Positions 44,206 to 52,723 of a DNA stretch of 64,000 nucleotides are shown here, in pieces. The stretch comes from Denitrobaculum tricleocarpae (GTDB lineage: Bacteria > Pseudomonadota > Alphaproteobacteria > Kiloniellales > Kiloniellaceae): assembly GCF_007004665.1 (NCBI RefSeq), contig NZ_ML660052.1, positions 992,001-1,056,000 on the forward strand. The letters are read 5' to 3'. How positions within the stretch are numbered: the stretch's first letter is position 1; each line of letters opens with the position of its first letter. The notes beneath the pieces were generated by a model. It had not been told where the DNA came from and searched no databases. It worked only from the letters and a program-made list of their open reading frames with translations. Both the position numbers and the translations under genes were made by a program.

Positions 44206-45114
44206 CTACGCGGTCGAGGGGGGCTTGAAAAAATCCCGAGCCGCGTGGCCGAGGACGGCGAAAATCACGATGGCCCCGCCGATGAAGCTGGCGCCGGGCG
44301 GCAGTTCTGACAGGATCAGCCAGGCAAACAGGACGGCAAAGGGGGTTTCGGCGGATCCCAGCAGGCCGGATTCGGCGGCCGGGATCAGACGCGTGCCTTC
44401 GGTCAGAAGGATGGCGGCGGCCGCAAAGACCACGCCGAAGAGGACCAGCAGAACTGCGTCGCTTTGCGAAACGGCCAGGGGGTCGGTGACGAACCAGCCC
44501 AGAACGAAGAGCTGAAGCGCCGATGCGGCGGCGGCCAGGACGACCGGCGTCTCCGTAAAGACCCGGATCAGAACCATATAAAGCGCCATGCCCAGGGTCA
44601 TGCCGAGCGCCAGGACATCACCCGCCAGGGCCCCGCTTGCGGCGCTGGCGCCGACCATGACCGCCACCCCCAGCAGGGACGTGGTTGCGGCAAGCATGGT
44701 CGACGGCCGAACGCCTACGCCGCGGATCATCCATTCCAGGGCCGCCGCGATGAAGGGCGCGGTGGCGTAGATGATCGCGACGTTTGCGACGTAGGTCAGT
44801 TTGAAGGCGTTGATGAAGGCGAGAGTCGAGAGACTGCCGATGCTGGCGAGCAGCCAGCCGCGCCAGCCGAGCGAGAAAGTCACGGCTATCCCGGCGCCGC
44901 GCTTGCGTTCCCGCCAGAGAACATAGAGTGTGATGAAGACCGCGCCAAAGAGGCCCCGCCAGCAGGCGATGGTCCAGGCATTGCTCTCGATCATCTTGGT
45001 CAGAACGCCGGCCAGACTGAAAACGACCGCCGAGGCCAGCACGAGCAGCACCCCGATCAGGTGGCCCCTGGCATTGCCTGCCGTGCTGCTGTCAGCCGCG
45101 GGAAGTGTGGTCAT
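44206..45114 (-). CDS. DMT-superfamily (EamA) transporter
   Basis: 302 aa with ten hydrophobic segments in two EamA repeats. The first repeat begins LIGVLLVLASAVVFSLAGVLTKMI, with ACWRGLFGAVFITLYVLWRER; the second contains GDVLALGMTLGMALYMVLIRVF, LLVLFGVVFAAAAILLTEGTRLIPAAESGLLGSAETPFAVL (in part) and ends LGHAARDFF. Such proteins export or import small metabolites such as amino acids. ATG 45114. It converges with the vWA gene. Confidence 0.9.
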   Translation of the reverse strand: MTTLPAADSSTAGNARGHLIGVLLVLASAVVFSLAGVLTKMIESNAWTIACWRGLFGAVFITLYVLWRERKRGAGIAVTFSLGWRGWLLASIGSLSTLAFINAFKLTYVANVAIIYATAPFIAAALEWMIRGVGVRPSTMLAATTSLLGVAVMVGASAASGALAGDVLALGMTLGMALYMVLIRVFTETPVVLAAAASALQLFVLGWFVTDPLAVSQSDAVLLVLFGVVFAAAAILLTEGTRLIPAAESGLLGSAETPFAVLFAWLILSELPPGASFIGGAIVIFAVLGHAARDFFKPPSTA

Positions 45115-45161
45115 TTCTGTTCAGGGCCCCGATCTTGAGAGAATAACCGATACTACCGAGG

Positions 45162-45232
45162 CACTCCTGACAAGGTTCTGTCAGGAGTGATCGCGCCTCA
45201 GATAAAAAGATTCGAAATGAGGATCTGAGGCG
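45162..45232. repeat. Two adjacent perfect inverted repeats
   Basis: CACTCCTGACA (45162-45172) / TGTCAGGAGTG (45179-45189): 11-bp stem, 6-base loop. CGCCTCAGAT (45194-45203) / ATCTGAGGCG (45223-45232): 10-bp stem, 19-base loop. Both lie in the 315-base gap between the EamA gene and the patatin gene. Neither has a U tract, so they are not obvious terminators. The rest of the gap (45115-45429) shows no gene. Confidence 0.75.
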
Positions 45233-45429
45233 ATGGCGCCACTGTTAAAGATCTATCTCTTGAGCGGTGTGCGCATGCAGTGCAATTCAGCTTATCACCA
45301 TGTAGATGTGGGACCGCATCGTATTTCGGGTCCTACCGAGTTTGAAAGCTCAAGCACCTACCGCAGTAACACCTTGGATCGTCAAAGCCGGGTGGGTTCT
45401 GACTGTTCTTTAAGGCGCCGTTTCACTGC

Positions 45430-47247
45430 CTACTCTTTATCGCCACCGTCGCTGGGAGTAATGGCTTGGGCATGTTCAGGAATTCGGTCGGCGCTGGCAA
45501 CTAATCGCAGTCGTGCATCGAAGCTTGGCAAACTGCCTTTTCGGACGCTCTTATTGCCAGGTTTAGCGTGATCGTTCTTTGCTTTGGTGCCGATATCGGC
45601 CAGCGCTTTTGCAAGCCCACCCAAGACATCGCAACGCCAGGTTTCGGTGTTGCGGTAGGCCTCAGGCTGATAGTCACAGAAGATCTGTTTATAGGTCTTA
45701 TAGGTCGGTTCTGTTGCCTCGGCACCATCTGGGGCCGCGTCGTAGGAATTCGCGAATTTTTCTAAGTCGCCTTCGGTCGTTTTGAGAAGTGAGATCGCGC
45801 GAAGATAGCGATGTTCGTTCATTTTGAAATTACCGAGCAACAGCTGTCCGGCCTGACGACCATATTTGCTAAGGCAGCAGATGGTCTCTGGTGACATGTC
45901 CAGGTTCATGCCGCCCTCCGCGGAATCGTCAAGCCGAATCTCAACGATACGCTCGGCGTATCCTGGCATGAGCGATTGCAACGAGTCTTGCCAGTCTTTT
46001 GCTGTATTCACGATTGAGCCCAGAAAACCCAAGATACCTGTAATCGGCTGGATCGGAAGGTTTGTGCTCTGCTGGACTCCGGAGGGCAAGTGCACGCGCT
46101 CACAATTGTGGCGCGCTTTATCGAAGCTTGTCAGCGAGATGCCGAAGGTCGGCCGCCGCGGCAAGAGAGCGTCAAAGAAATGGATCGGAAAGTTTGATGA
46201 GATCCCGCCATCTGAGAAAAGACAACGTCGAATCTTCTTCGCATTGTCACCGTCGACTTTTAACTGATCGTCAAACCGATAGAGTGGAACGGCCCGTATA
46301 AGGCCCGGGAAGCTCAGACTCATTCGTGCCACCAACACGACCGGGAAATCGCGACCGATCGGCAAGTGATAGAGATCGTCCGGAATTGCCGGATTTTTGT
46401 GTTCCAGACGCTCTCCCATCTTCACCAGATGATCGACGACACGCTCGGGCAACACCTGCATCATTTCGCGCACTGAAAACAAGTGATGCCGGCTTTTAAG
46501 CGGCAATTGATAGGGGCGACGGGACGAGAGGTCTGTCGTCATTGTTGCTACGTTGATGTCCCGGTCATTCAACTGACCCACTGTGAGCGGTGTTTCCGGC
46601 TTTCCCGCTGCGTTGAGATTGTTTGCAATGGAGTCGATTTTATCGGCTATCCAGTCCGTCAGGCCTGGTTTCAGGTTGCCGGAGGTTCGCAGACCCGGGC
46701 AGAGACCGAAATCATGGTCTGGCAGATCCCCGAAGATTGCAGTCTTCAGCGCCAAAACCACGAGAACCACGCCCGCTGCAATACCCAGAAATACGCCCAG
46801 GACTGCCAGCCAGAGTTCGCCGCGCATAATGCCTGCCGCAACAACGGCAGCTCCAAGGCCAACGCCAATCGCGACCCGGTTTTTGTAAGCTCTCAGCACC
46901 GCGGGCAGTAAGGCTGCGATCGTACTCTTACTTTTGGGTTTCTCGACAACCGACATTAAAATGTCGAACAGAGGTTGGAGTTGCGGAGATGCTTGGAACA
47001 AAGAGCGCATGTCCTGCCCAAGTTCTCTCGATAGCTCGCGAATCTCGTCGAACCCGGCCTTAGTGCCGAGATTATCTGGATCCTGCCGGCGATATTCGGC
47101 TGCTGATGCCATGACAGCGCCAATAGCACCAGCGGATGTGCCGCCCAGATTGTGTAACCGGTATTCCTCAGCGATTTCAGCGATGGCGTGAGGATAGACG
47201 ACCCCCGACGTGATTCCACCCTTCATGATCAAGTCGCATCCTAGCAT
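45430..47247 (-). CDS. Patatin-like phospholipase with inserted membrane segments
   Basis: 605 aa. The patatin elements are complete: oxyanion loop MKGGITSGVVYP (about residues 8-19), nucleophile Ser38 in LGGTSAGAIGA (GxSxG), and catalytic Asp346 in FSDGGISSNFP. Between Ser and Asp lie about 300 residues, including two strongly hydrophobic segments (about 124-141 and 145-171), so the enzyme is probably membrane-anchored. A further 255 residues follow the Asp. ATG 47247 is preferred because GAGGGGGGAGG precedes it. By eye the gene has lower G+C than its neighbours and AT-rich flanks, which suggests acquisition. It likely hydrolyses membrane phospholipids. Confidence 0.85.
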   Translation of the reverse strand: MLGCDLIMKGGITSGVVYPHAIAEIAEEYRLHNLGGTSAGAIGAVMASAAEYRRQDPDNLGTKAGFDEIRELSRELGQDMRSLFQASPQLQPLFDILMSVVEKPKSKSTIAALLPAVLRAYKNRVAIGVGLGAAVVAAGIMRGELWLAVLGVFLGIAAGVVLVVLALKTAIFGDLPDHDFGLCPGLRTSGNLKPGLTDWIADKIDSIANNLNAAGKPETPLTVGQLNDRDINVATMTTDLSSRRPYQLPLKSRHHLFSVREMMQVLPERVVDHLVKMGERLEHKNPAIPDDLYHLPIGRDFPVVLVARMSLSFPGLIRAVPLYRFDDQLKVDGDNAKKIRRCLFSDGGISSNFPIHFFDALLPRRPTFGISLTSFDKARHNCERVHLPSGVQQSTNLPIQPITGILGFLGSIVNTAKDWQDSLQSLMPGYAERIVEIRLDDSAEGGMNLDMSPETICCLSKYGRQAGQLLLGNFKMNEHRYLRAISLLKTTEGDLEKFANSYDAAPDGAEATEPTYKTYKQIFCDYQPEAYRNTETWRCDVLGGLAKALADIGTKAKNDHAKPGNKSVRKGSLPSFDARLRLVASADRIPEHAQAITPSDGGDKE

Positions 47248-47500
47248 GACCTCCCCCCTCACTTTTTGTGGACGGCAACTAATAAGCGCTATTTACCATG
47301 ATCACGTACAATCATGAGGGGATCAATTCATTTATTTTTCTCTTTAAAGGTGGGGCTTTACGATACGTTGGCCCTCGCTGCCCCGCCGGCCTTGGCAGGG
47401 AGGCGCGCAAAAGACCATTCCGAAGCGTTATCGAAATTGAAGTTGTTGATGCGCAACGGCTGCCACTTGCCGAAGGGGGATATTCCGAGAGAGAGCCCCC

Positions 47501-48460
47501 TCAGGCGAAGGCTTCTTCCCAACTGCCCTGGGTGGCCGCCTTGGTGTACTCGGTCGCGCGGTTCTCGAAGAAGTTGACGTGTTCGACACCGTTGAGCATT
47601 GCGTCGAGCCAGGGCAGGGGGTTCTTCTCAGTGCGGTAAAGCGGCTGGAGACCGAGCTGGTTGAGACGGCGGTCGGCGATATAGCGGATATAGGCTTTTA
47701 CCTCTTCGGCGGTCAAACCCTCGATGCCGTCCATTTCGAAGGCCAGGTCGATGAAGGCGTCCTCATGGGTGACGATGGTCTCGCAGGCTTTGTAAAGCTC
47801 GCGTTCGAAATCGTCGGTCCAGACCTCCGGGTTTTCACCGATAAAGGTCTTGAAGAGGCGGATCGCCGACTGGGTGTGCAGGGTTTCGTCGCGAACCGAC
47901 CAGGAGACGATCTGGCCCATGCCCTTCATTTTATTGAAGCGCGGGAAGTTGAGCAGGATCGCGAAGCTGGCGAAAAGCTGCAGGCCTTCGGTAAAGGCTC
48001 CGAAGACCGCGAGGGTCAGCGCGATGTCCTCCTTCGTCTCGACACCGAATTCCTGCATGTAATCGTACTTGTCCTTCATCTCCTTGTAGTGAAGGAAGGC
48101 GGAGTACTCGGATTCTGGCATGCCGATGGTGTCGAGCAGGTGCGAATAGGCCGCGATATGCACCGTCTCCATGTTGGAGAAAGCGGAGAGCATCATCTGC
48201 ACTTCGGTCGGCTGAAAGACCTGGCTGTAATGCTTCATGTAGCAGTTGTTCACTTCCACGTCCGACTGCGTGAAGAAACGGAAGATCTGCGACAGCAGGT
48301 TCTTTTCAGCATCGCTCAGCTTCTGTTGCCAATCCTTGACGTCGTCGGCGAGCGGCACTTCCTCCGGGAGCCAGTGGATCCGCTGTTGCATCAACCAGGC
48401 GTCATAGGCCCAGGGGTAGCGGAAGGGCTTGTAAACCGGGCTTGCATCCAACAGGGACAT
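47501..48460 (-). CDS. nrdB: Ribonucleoside-diphosphate reductase, small (beta) subunit, class I
   Basis: 319 aa ferritin-like subunit holding the metal cofactor and tyrosyl radical. Metal ligands and radical Tyr region: QSDVEVNNCYMKHY, ENMETVHIAAYSHLLDTIG (METVHIAAYSHLL), FTEGLQLFASF, SVRDETLHTQ. The C-terminus FFENRATEYTKAATQGSWEEAFA contains the tail that docks to NrdA. Start ATG 48460 has AGAGGAGA upstream. It is downstream of nrdA, separated by 259 bases that hold a hairpin and a tandem 12-base repeat. Confidence 0.96.
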   Translation of the reverse strand: MSLLDASPVYKPFRYPWAYDAWLMQQRIHWLPEEVPLADDVKDWQQKLSDAEKNLLSQIFRFFTQSDVEVNNCYMKHYSQVFQPTEVQMMLSAFSNMETVHIAAYSHLLDTIGMPESEYSAFLHYKEMKDKYDYMQEFGVETKEDIALTLAVFGAFTEGLQLFASFAILLNFPRFNKMKGMGQIVSWSVRDETLHTQSAIRLFKTFIGENPEVWTDDFERELYKACETIVTHEDAFIDLAFEMDGIEGLTAEEVKAYIRYIADRRLNQLGLQPLYRTEKNPLPWLDAMLNGVEHVNFFENRATEYTKAATQGSWEEAFA

Positions 48461-48524
48461 GGGGTGTTCTCCTCTGCGGCAGGGCGAACCGAGATCCGCG
48501 GCCTTGCCGGATAATTCATTTCGC

Positions 48525-48584
48525 TTCGCAGAAACGTTCGCAGAAACGAAGGCCTCTCACGCCCTACTTGAACTGGTGAGAGGC
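48525..48584 (-). repeat. Tandem 12-base repeat and hairpin in the nrdA-nrdB gap
   Basis: TTCGCAGAAACG occurs twice in tandem (48525-48536, 48537-48548). Next to it GCCTCTCAC (48552-48560) pairs with GTGAGAGGC (48576-48584). The stem lies between nrdA and nrdB and could tune the relative amount of the two subunits. Confidence 0.6.
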
Positions 48585-48719
48585 TCTTAAAAAGTAAACT
48601 GCGTTCCGGTTCCTGAAACGCTGAAAATCGGTCTAGGCGGTCAAATGACCAGGATCTTGTTTGCCTGAAGCCATCAGGCTTATCATCGCATTACCGGAGG
48701 ACGTTTTACCGAAGGACGT

Positions 48720-50753
48720 CTACTGGCAGGCGAGACACTCTTCGTAGTCCGTGCTGGATGGTGCCGCTGCTCTGTCCTGGCCCTTACTGTCGATCTTGCC
48801 CAAATGGGGAACAGATGCGACGGGCTCGTTGAGATTTGCGGATTCAGCCCGCTGCATCGACTTCGAGCGGCAGTAGTAAAGGGATTTCACACCCTTTTTC
48901 CAGGCCTGGAAGTGGATCTGATGCAGGTCGCGCTTGTGCACGTCGGCCGGCACGAAGACGTTCAGAGACTGGGCCTGGCAGATGAATGGCGTGCGGTCGG
49001 CCGCATGCTCGATCAGCCAGCGCTGATCCAACTCGAACGCGGTCTTGAACACGTCTTTCTCGTCGTCGGACAGGAAATCCAGGTGCTGGACCGAACCCTC
49101 GTTCAGGGTAATCGAAGTCCAGGTGTCCTCGTCGTTGTGGCCTTTTTCTTCCAGCAGTGCTTCGAGGTACTTGTTCCTGACGTTGAACGAGCCTGAGAGG
49201 GTCTTGTGGGTGTAGCTATTGGCCGCGACGGGTTCGATGCCCGGCGATGATCCGCCGCAAATGATCGAAATGGACGCGGTGGGCGCGATCGCGATCTTGT
49301 TGGAAAACCGCTCCTTGATGTTGAACTCTTCAGCATCGAGGCAGGCGCCGCGCTCCTCAGCAAGCAGCTTCGAAGCGGCATCGGCCTGATCGCGAATCTG
49401 CTTAAAGATCTTTTTATTCCAGACCTTTGCCATCACCCCTTCCATGGGGATGCCGTTCTTCTGCAGGAAGGAGTGGAAGCCCATCACGCCCAGACCGACC
49501 GACCGCTCGCGCTCGGCGGAATAGCGCGCCCGCGTCATGGAATCCGGGGCTTTGGCAATGAAGTCGCTGAGCACATTGTCGAGGAAGCGCATAATATCCT
49601 CGACCAGTCCTTCGTTATCCTGCCACTCGCTGTACTTATCCAGGTTCAGGGAGGACAGGCAGCAGACCGCCGTGCGGTCGACACCATGATGATCGATCCC
49701 GGTCGGCAGCGTGATTTCGCTGCAGAGATTGGACATCTTGACGTTCAGCCCGGCCAGCTTGTGATGCTCGGGGATCGCACGATTGATGTGATCGCCGTAA
49801 ATAATGTAGGGCTCGCCGGTCTCGATCCGGGCGGTCAGGATGCGGATCCAGAGTTCGCGTGCTTTGACCTTGCGGATCACCGCATTGTCTTTCGGGCTGG
49901 TGAGCGCCCATTCGTCGTCGTTTTCAACGGCGCGCATAAAGGCATCGGTCAGCAGAACGCCGTGATGCAGGTTTAGCGCCTTACGGTTCGGATCCCCGCC
50001 GGTCGGACGGCGCAGCTCGATGAATTCCTCGATTTCAGGGTGGGTCACCGGCATGTAACAGGCTGCCGATCCCCGGCGCAGAGAGCCCTGGCTGATGGCC
50101 AGAGTCAGCGAATCCATAACCCGGATGAAAGGAATCACGCCACTGGTCTTACCATTGTGGCCGACCCTCTCGCCGATGGAGCGCAGATTGCCCCAGTAGC
50201 TGCCGATGCCGCCGCCGCGGGCGGCGAGCCAGACGTTTTCATTCCAGAGATCGACAATGCCGTCGAGCGAATCACCGGCTTCGTTCAAAAAGCAGGAAAT
50301 CGGCAGGCCACGGGTGGTGCCGCCGTTGGACAGGACCGGCGTCGAGGGCATGAACCAGAGACGCGAAATCGCGTCGTAAAGCCGCTGTGCATGGGCGGTG
50401 TCGTCGGCAAAATGCGCCGCAACCCTGGCAAAGAGATCCTGAAAACTCTCGCCGTCCATCAGGTAACGGTCGGTCAGGGTCGCTTTACCGAATTCGGTCA
50501 GCAGGTCATCGCGTGTGCGGTTCATGACAACGCGGATGCCGCGTTCATTCTGGAAAATATCGCGGATCTCGCCATCGCCGAGCAGCGCATCATCCAGTTC
50601 GTCATGCTCTTCCGGCGCCATCTCGAGTTCGGCGAACATCTCGGCCTGAAGCGGCGGAGTTTCGGCCTGAAATGCCTCGAGTGACAACTTATCCACAGAC
50701 TCTTCCGAAATTGTCATGACACCTTCACGCAATAATACCCCCGAACCGTCCAT
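48720..50753 (-). CDS. nrdA: Ribonucleoside-diphosphate reductase, large (alpha) subunit, class I
   Basis: 677 aa catalytic subunit that reduces NDPs to dNDPs. Landmarks: STPVLSNGGTTRGLPISCFLN (first active-site Cys; in part), GGGIGSYWGNLR, NLCSEITLP, VGLGVMGFHSFLQ, TASISIICGGSSPGIEP, the radical-transfer pair SLYYCRS and the C-terminal redox pair ECLACQ. No N-terminal ATP-cone is visible, so dATP overall-activity control seems absent from this subunit. ATG 50753 is supported by GAGGGAG 7 bases upstream. A second ATG at 50717 has a weaker site. Confidence 0.96.
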   Translation of the reverse strand: MDGSGVLLREGVMTISEESVDKLSLEAFQAETPPLQAEMFAELEMAPEEHDELDDALLGDGEIRDIFQNERGIRVVMNRTRDDLLTEFGKATLTDRYLMDGESFQDLFARVAAHFADDTAHAQRLYDAISRLWFMPSTPVLSNGGTTRGLPISCFLNEAGDSLDGIVDLWNENVWLAARGGGIGSYWGNLRSIGERVGHNGKTSGVIPFIRVMDSLTLAISQGSLRRGSAACYMPVTHPEIEEFIELRRPTGGDPNRKALNLHHGVLLTDAFMRAVENDDEWALTSPKDNAVIRKVKARELWIRILTARIETGEPYIIYGDHINRAIPEHHKLAGLNVKMSNLCSEITLPTGIDHHGVDRTAVCCLSSLNLDKYSEWQDNEGLVEDIMRFLDNVLSDFIAKAPDSMTRARYSAERERSVGLGVMGFHSFLQKNGIPMEGVMAKVWNKKIFKQIRDQADAASKLLAEERGACLDAEEFNIKERFSNKIAIAPTASISIICGGSSPGIEPVAANSYTHKTLSGSFNVRNKYLEALLEEKGHNDEDTWTSITLNEGSVQHLDFLSDDEKDVFKTAFELDQRWLIEHAADRTPFICQAQSLNVFVPADVHKRDLHQIHFQAWKKGVKSLYYCRSKSMQRAESANLNEPVASVPHLGKIDSKGQDRAAAPSSTDYEECLACQ

Positions 50754-50768
50754 TCTAGCACTCCCTCG

Positions 50769-50777
50769 TTATCCACA
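50769..50777 (+). promoter_or_regulatory. DnaA box upstream of nrdA
   Basis: TTATCCACA matches the consensus exactly. It lies just 5' of the nrdA start; a second TTATCCACA at 50689-50697 falls inside the first nrdA codons, and TGTGGAACA (50795-50803) is a partial match on the other strand. DnaA control of nrdAB is established in Escherichia coli. Confidence 0.55.
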
Positions 50778-50804
50778 GCCGTGGACAGTTTAACTGTGGA
50801 ACAA

Positions 50805-50820
50805 ACACAACATGTTGCGT
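50805..50820. promoter_or_regulatory. Candidate NrdR box
   Basis: ACACAACATGTTGCGT is a near-palindrome close to the NrdR consensus (ACAC..AT.TTGTGT-like). A second weaker palindrome, ACAGTTTAACTGT, lies at 50785-50797. The remainder of the divergent gap (to 51202) holds one hairpin, CCGGGGT/ACCCCGG at 51139-51158, and no gene. Confidence 0.4.
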
Positions 50821-51202
50821 GACAACTTTGTGAAGATACCATAGTTGGTAGAGTTGAAAACCAGAACAAATCATGAACTTTCGACTTTATACAGTCTGTG
50901 TCCGGCCCGCAACAACGGGGGGCTGAAAAACCCTGGTATCCTGTGCTTTTCCGGCTGTTTTGATGCTTATTTGGAGAACTTGCCAAGGTTGAATCTGATT
51001 TCGCGCCGCTGGCCTAAGGTTCAGAAATAATTGCAAGAATAGATAAAATTTGAGCGAAAAATTGCCCCTTCCTTCTTAACCGGAATGAAGGATTTTCCTG
51101 TCAGCCTTTTTCTGACGTTGCCGAGTTTCAGCTCCGCGCCGGGGTTTTTCGACCCCGGGCAGGGCAGGGGATGAGGCGGTTCACACTGTTCGGAGACTTT
51201 TT

Positions 51203-51970
51203 ATGATGCGACGCGGGATTATCGCCATCTTTGCTTTGGCGTTTCTGGCCGGATGCGCGCAGCCAACCGTGAAACACTTTCCGGAAGGAAAGCAGCTTTC
51301 ACAGTTTAAAGTTATGACTTGGCAGCATTGGGACCAGCTCGGCGATCGGGTGGTAACGGATATGATTGCGTCCCTGCAGTCTGTTCCGGAACTGGATGCC
51401 GCGAGCGGCGCGATCGAAGATGAACTCTATCAGCGCAGTCTGCTTGGCGGCCGGCCTTTCTATGTGCAGGGCCTGGCAGCCGACATGCCGTTCAGCACGG
51501 CATTCAAGGGCATTCTGCAGCAGAACCTCTTGAACAAGAACATGGCCGTGTCCTCCTCTTCGGAGCAGGCGATCGTGGTCAACTACCGGGTTCAGCCTTT
51601 CTTCTACGATGAGCGGAGCAATAAGTTCCCCGCGACCTCGACCATCCTGTGGTCGGTTGCGTCCGGACTGGGCCTTGCCGCGTTTGACGCCGTGCCGACC
51701 GAAGCCGCGGTTGCGGGCGGTATTGTTGGCGGTCAGATCATTACGGCCTTGATGGATTATGGTGCCGTGACCGATGCGGAAGTCGTCGTGACGACAAGCA
51801 TCCTCTATGGCGACGCCATCCTCTATCAGAACACCGAGGCGCTTTACATCAAGCCTGAAGATCTCACGCTCTACATGACCCGCAACCCGGGCGTTGTTGC
51901 GCCGCGGCCGACCGAACCCCGCATTACCGAACGTATGCAGGTTCAGCGCGTGCCGGTGGTCAGCGAATAG
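51203..51970 (+). CDS. Predicted outer-membrane-type lipoprotein, function unknown
   Basis: 255 aa. Signal peptide with lipobox (IIAIFALAFLAGCAQP; Cys at residue 18). The mature protein has a central region (ELYQRSLLGGRPFYVQGLAADMPF) and a hydrophobic glycine-rich stretch at about 148-195 (SVASGLGLAAFDAVPTEAAVAGGIVGGQ, in part). I do not recognise a family. The gene is 9 bases upstream of an FlgO-like lipoprotein gene and is surely cotranscribed with it, so the two products may form a complex at the outer membrane. ATG 51203 or 51206. Confidence 0.8.
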   Translation: MMRRGIIAIFALAFLAGCAQPTVKHFPEGKQLSQFKVMTWQHWDQLGDRVVTDMIASLQSVPELDAASGAIEDELYQRSLLGGRPFYVQGLAADMPFSTAFKGILQQNLLNKNMAVSSSSEQAIVVNYRVQPFFYDERSNKFPATSTILWSVASGLGLAAFDAVPTEAAVAGGIVGGQIITALMDYGAVTDAEVVVTTSILYGDAILYQNTEALYIKPEDLTLYMTRNPGVVAPRPTEPRITERMQVQRVPVVSE

Positions 51971-51979
51971 TTACGAGGA

Positions 51980-52573
51980 ATGATGACGATGCACCGCAAG
52001 ACCAAAATTTTCTCGGCCCTATCGCTGGCGACTCTCCTGCTTTCGGGCTGCGTTCTCGATGGAAACCGACCCATCAAAAACCCCGAGCCTGTTGATGCCC
52101 ACATCGGCACGCAGACTTACTTTGCGACCGACACCCTGGTTGACACCACGCTTCAGCCGCTTGACCGCGGCGAGCCGGTTCTGGTTGCCAGCCTGGTCGA
52201 TATCGACGATCTGCGCCGCTCCTCGACACTGGGCCGTATGGTTGCCGAACAGGTCTCGGGTCGCCTAGCCCAGCTCGGCTATCACGTGACCGAGATGAAG
52301 CTGCGCGGATCCGTTGCCATCAAGCAGCAGGCAGGCGAGCTGGTTCTCTCACGTCAGCTCCAGCATCTGGGGCAGGAGCACGAAGCTCAGGCCGTGGTTG
52401 CCGGTACCTATGCCGTCGGCTCCAATCAGGTTCACATCAACCTGCGCCTGTTGCGCTCGACCGATGGCCGCGTGCTCTCCGCCGTGGATTACACGCTGCC
52501 GCTGGGACAGGACACCCGTGCTCTGGTTCCTGCAAAACATGAGAACGGCTGGCTGGTCCTTCCGGAAGGATAA
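51980..52573 (+). CDS. FlgO-domain lipoprotein
   Basis: 197 aa. Signal peptide with lipobox (LSLATLLLSGCVLDG). The mature part matches the FlgO domain: PVLVASLVDIDDLRRSSTLGRMVAEQVSGRLAQLGYHVTEMKLRG (shown in parts), then VVAGTYAVGSNQVHINLRLLRSTDGRVLSAVDYTLPL. FlgO is an outer-membrane component around the flagellum in vibrios; no flagellar gene is near, so here it may serve another envelope role. GAGGA at 51975 fits a start at ATG 51980, 51983 or 51989. A strong terminator follows. Confidence 0.85.
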   Translation: MMTMHRKTKIFSALSLATLLLSGCVLDGNRPIKNPEPVDAHIGTQTYFATDTLVDTTLQPLDRGEPVLVASLVDIDDLRRSSTLGRMVAEQVSGRLAQLGYHVTEMKLRGSVAIKQQAGELVLSRQLQHLGQEHEAQAVVAGTYAVGSNQVHINLRLLRSTDGRVLSAVDYTLPLGQDTRALVPAKHENGWLVLPEG

Positions 52574-52637
52574 GCCGGAACCCCTTCTGGGCAGGCGATC
52601 ATCTCAGGATGACCCTGTCCGACGTAACGATCTCTTG

Positions 52638-52671
52638 AGACACGCCCGCCAGGCACTTGGCGGGCGTGTCT
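52638..52671 (+). terminator. Intrinsic terminator of the lipoprotein operon
   Basis: AGACACGCCCGCCA (52638-52651), loop GGCACT, TGGCGGGCGTGTCT (52658-52671), then TGTTTG. A 14-bp perfect stem with a short T-rich tail. Confidence 0.85.
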
Positions 52672-52723
52672 TGTTTGAGCTACAAGACATGCCTTCCTGA
52701 TTCTTTGCTCGAGGCCCCTGTCT

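Noticed and set aside
45162-45232. Inverted repeats as insertion-sequence ends
   Set aside because: The arms are adjacent hairpins, not separated termini around a transposase, and no transposase gene is present.
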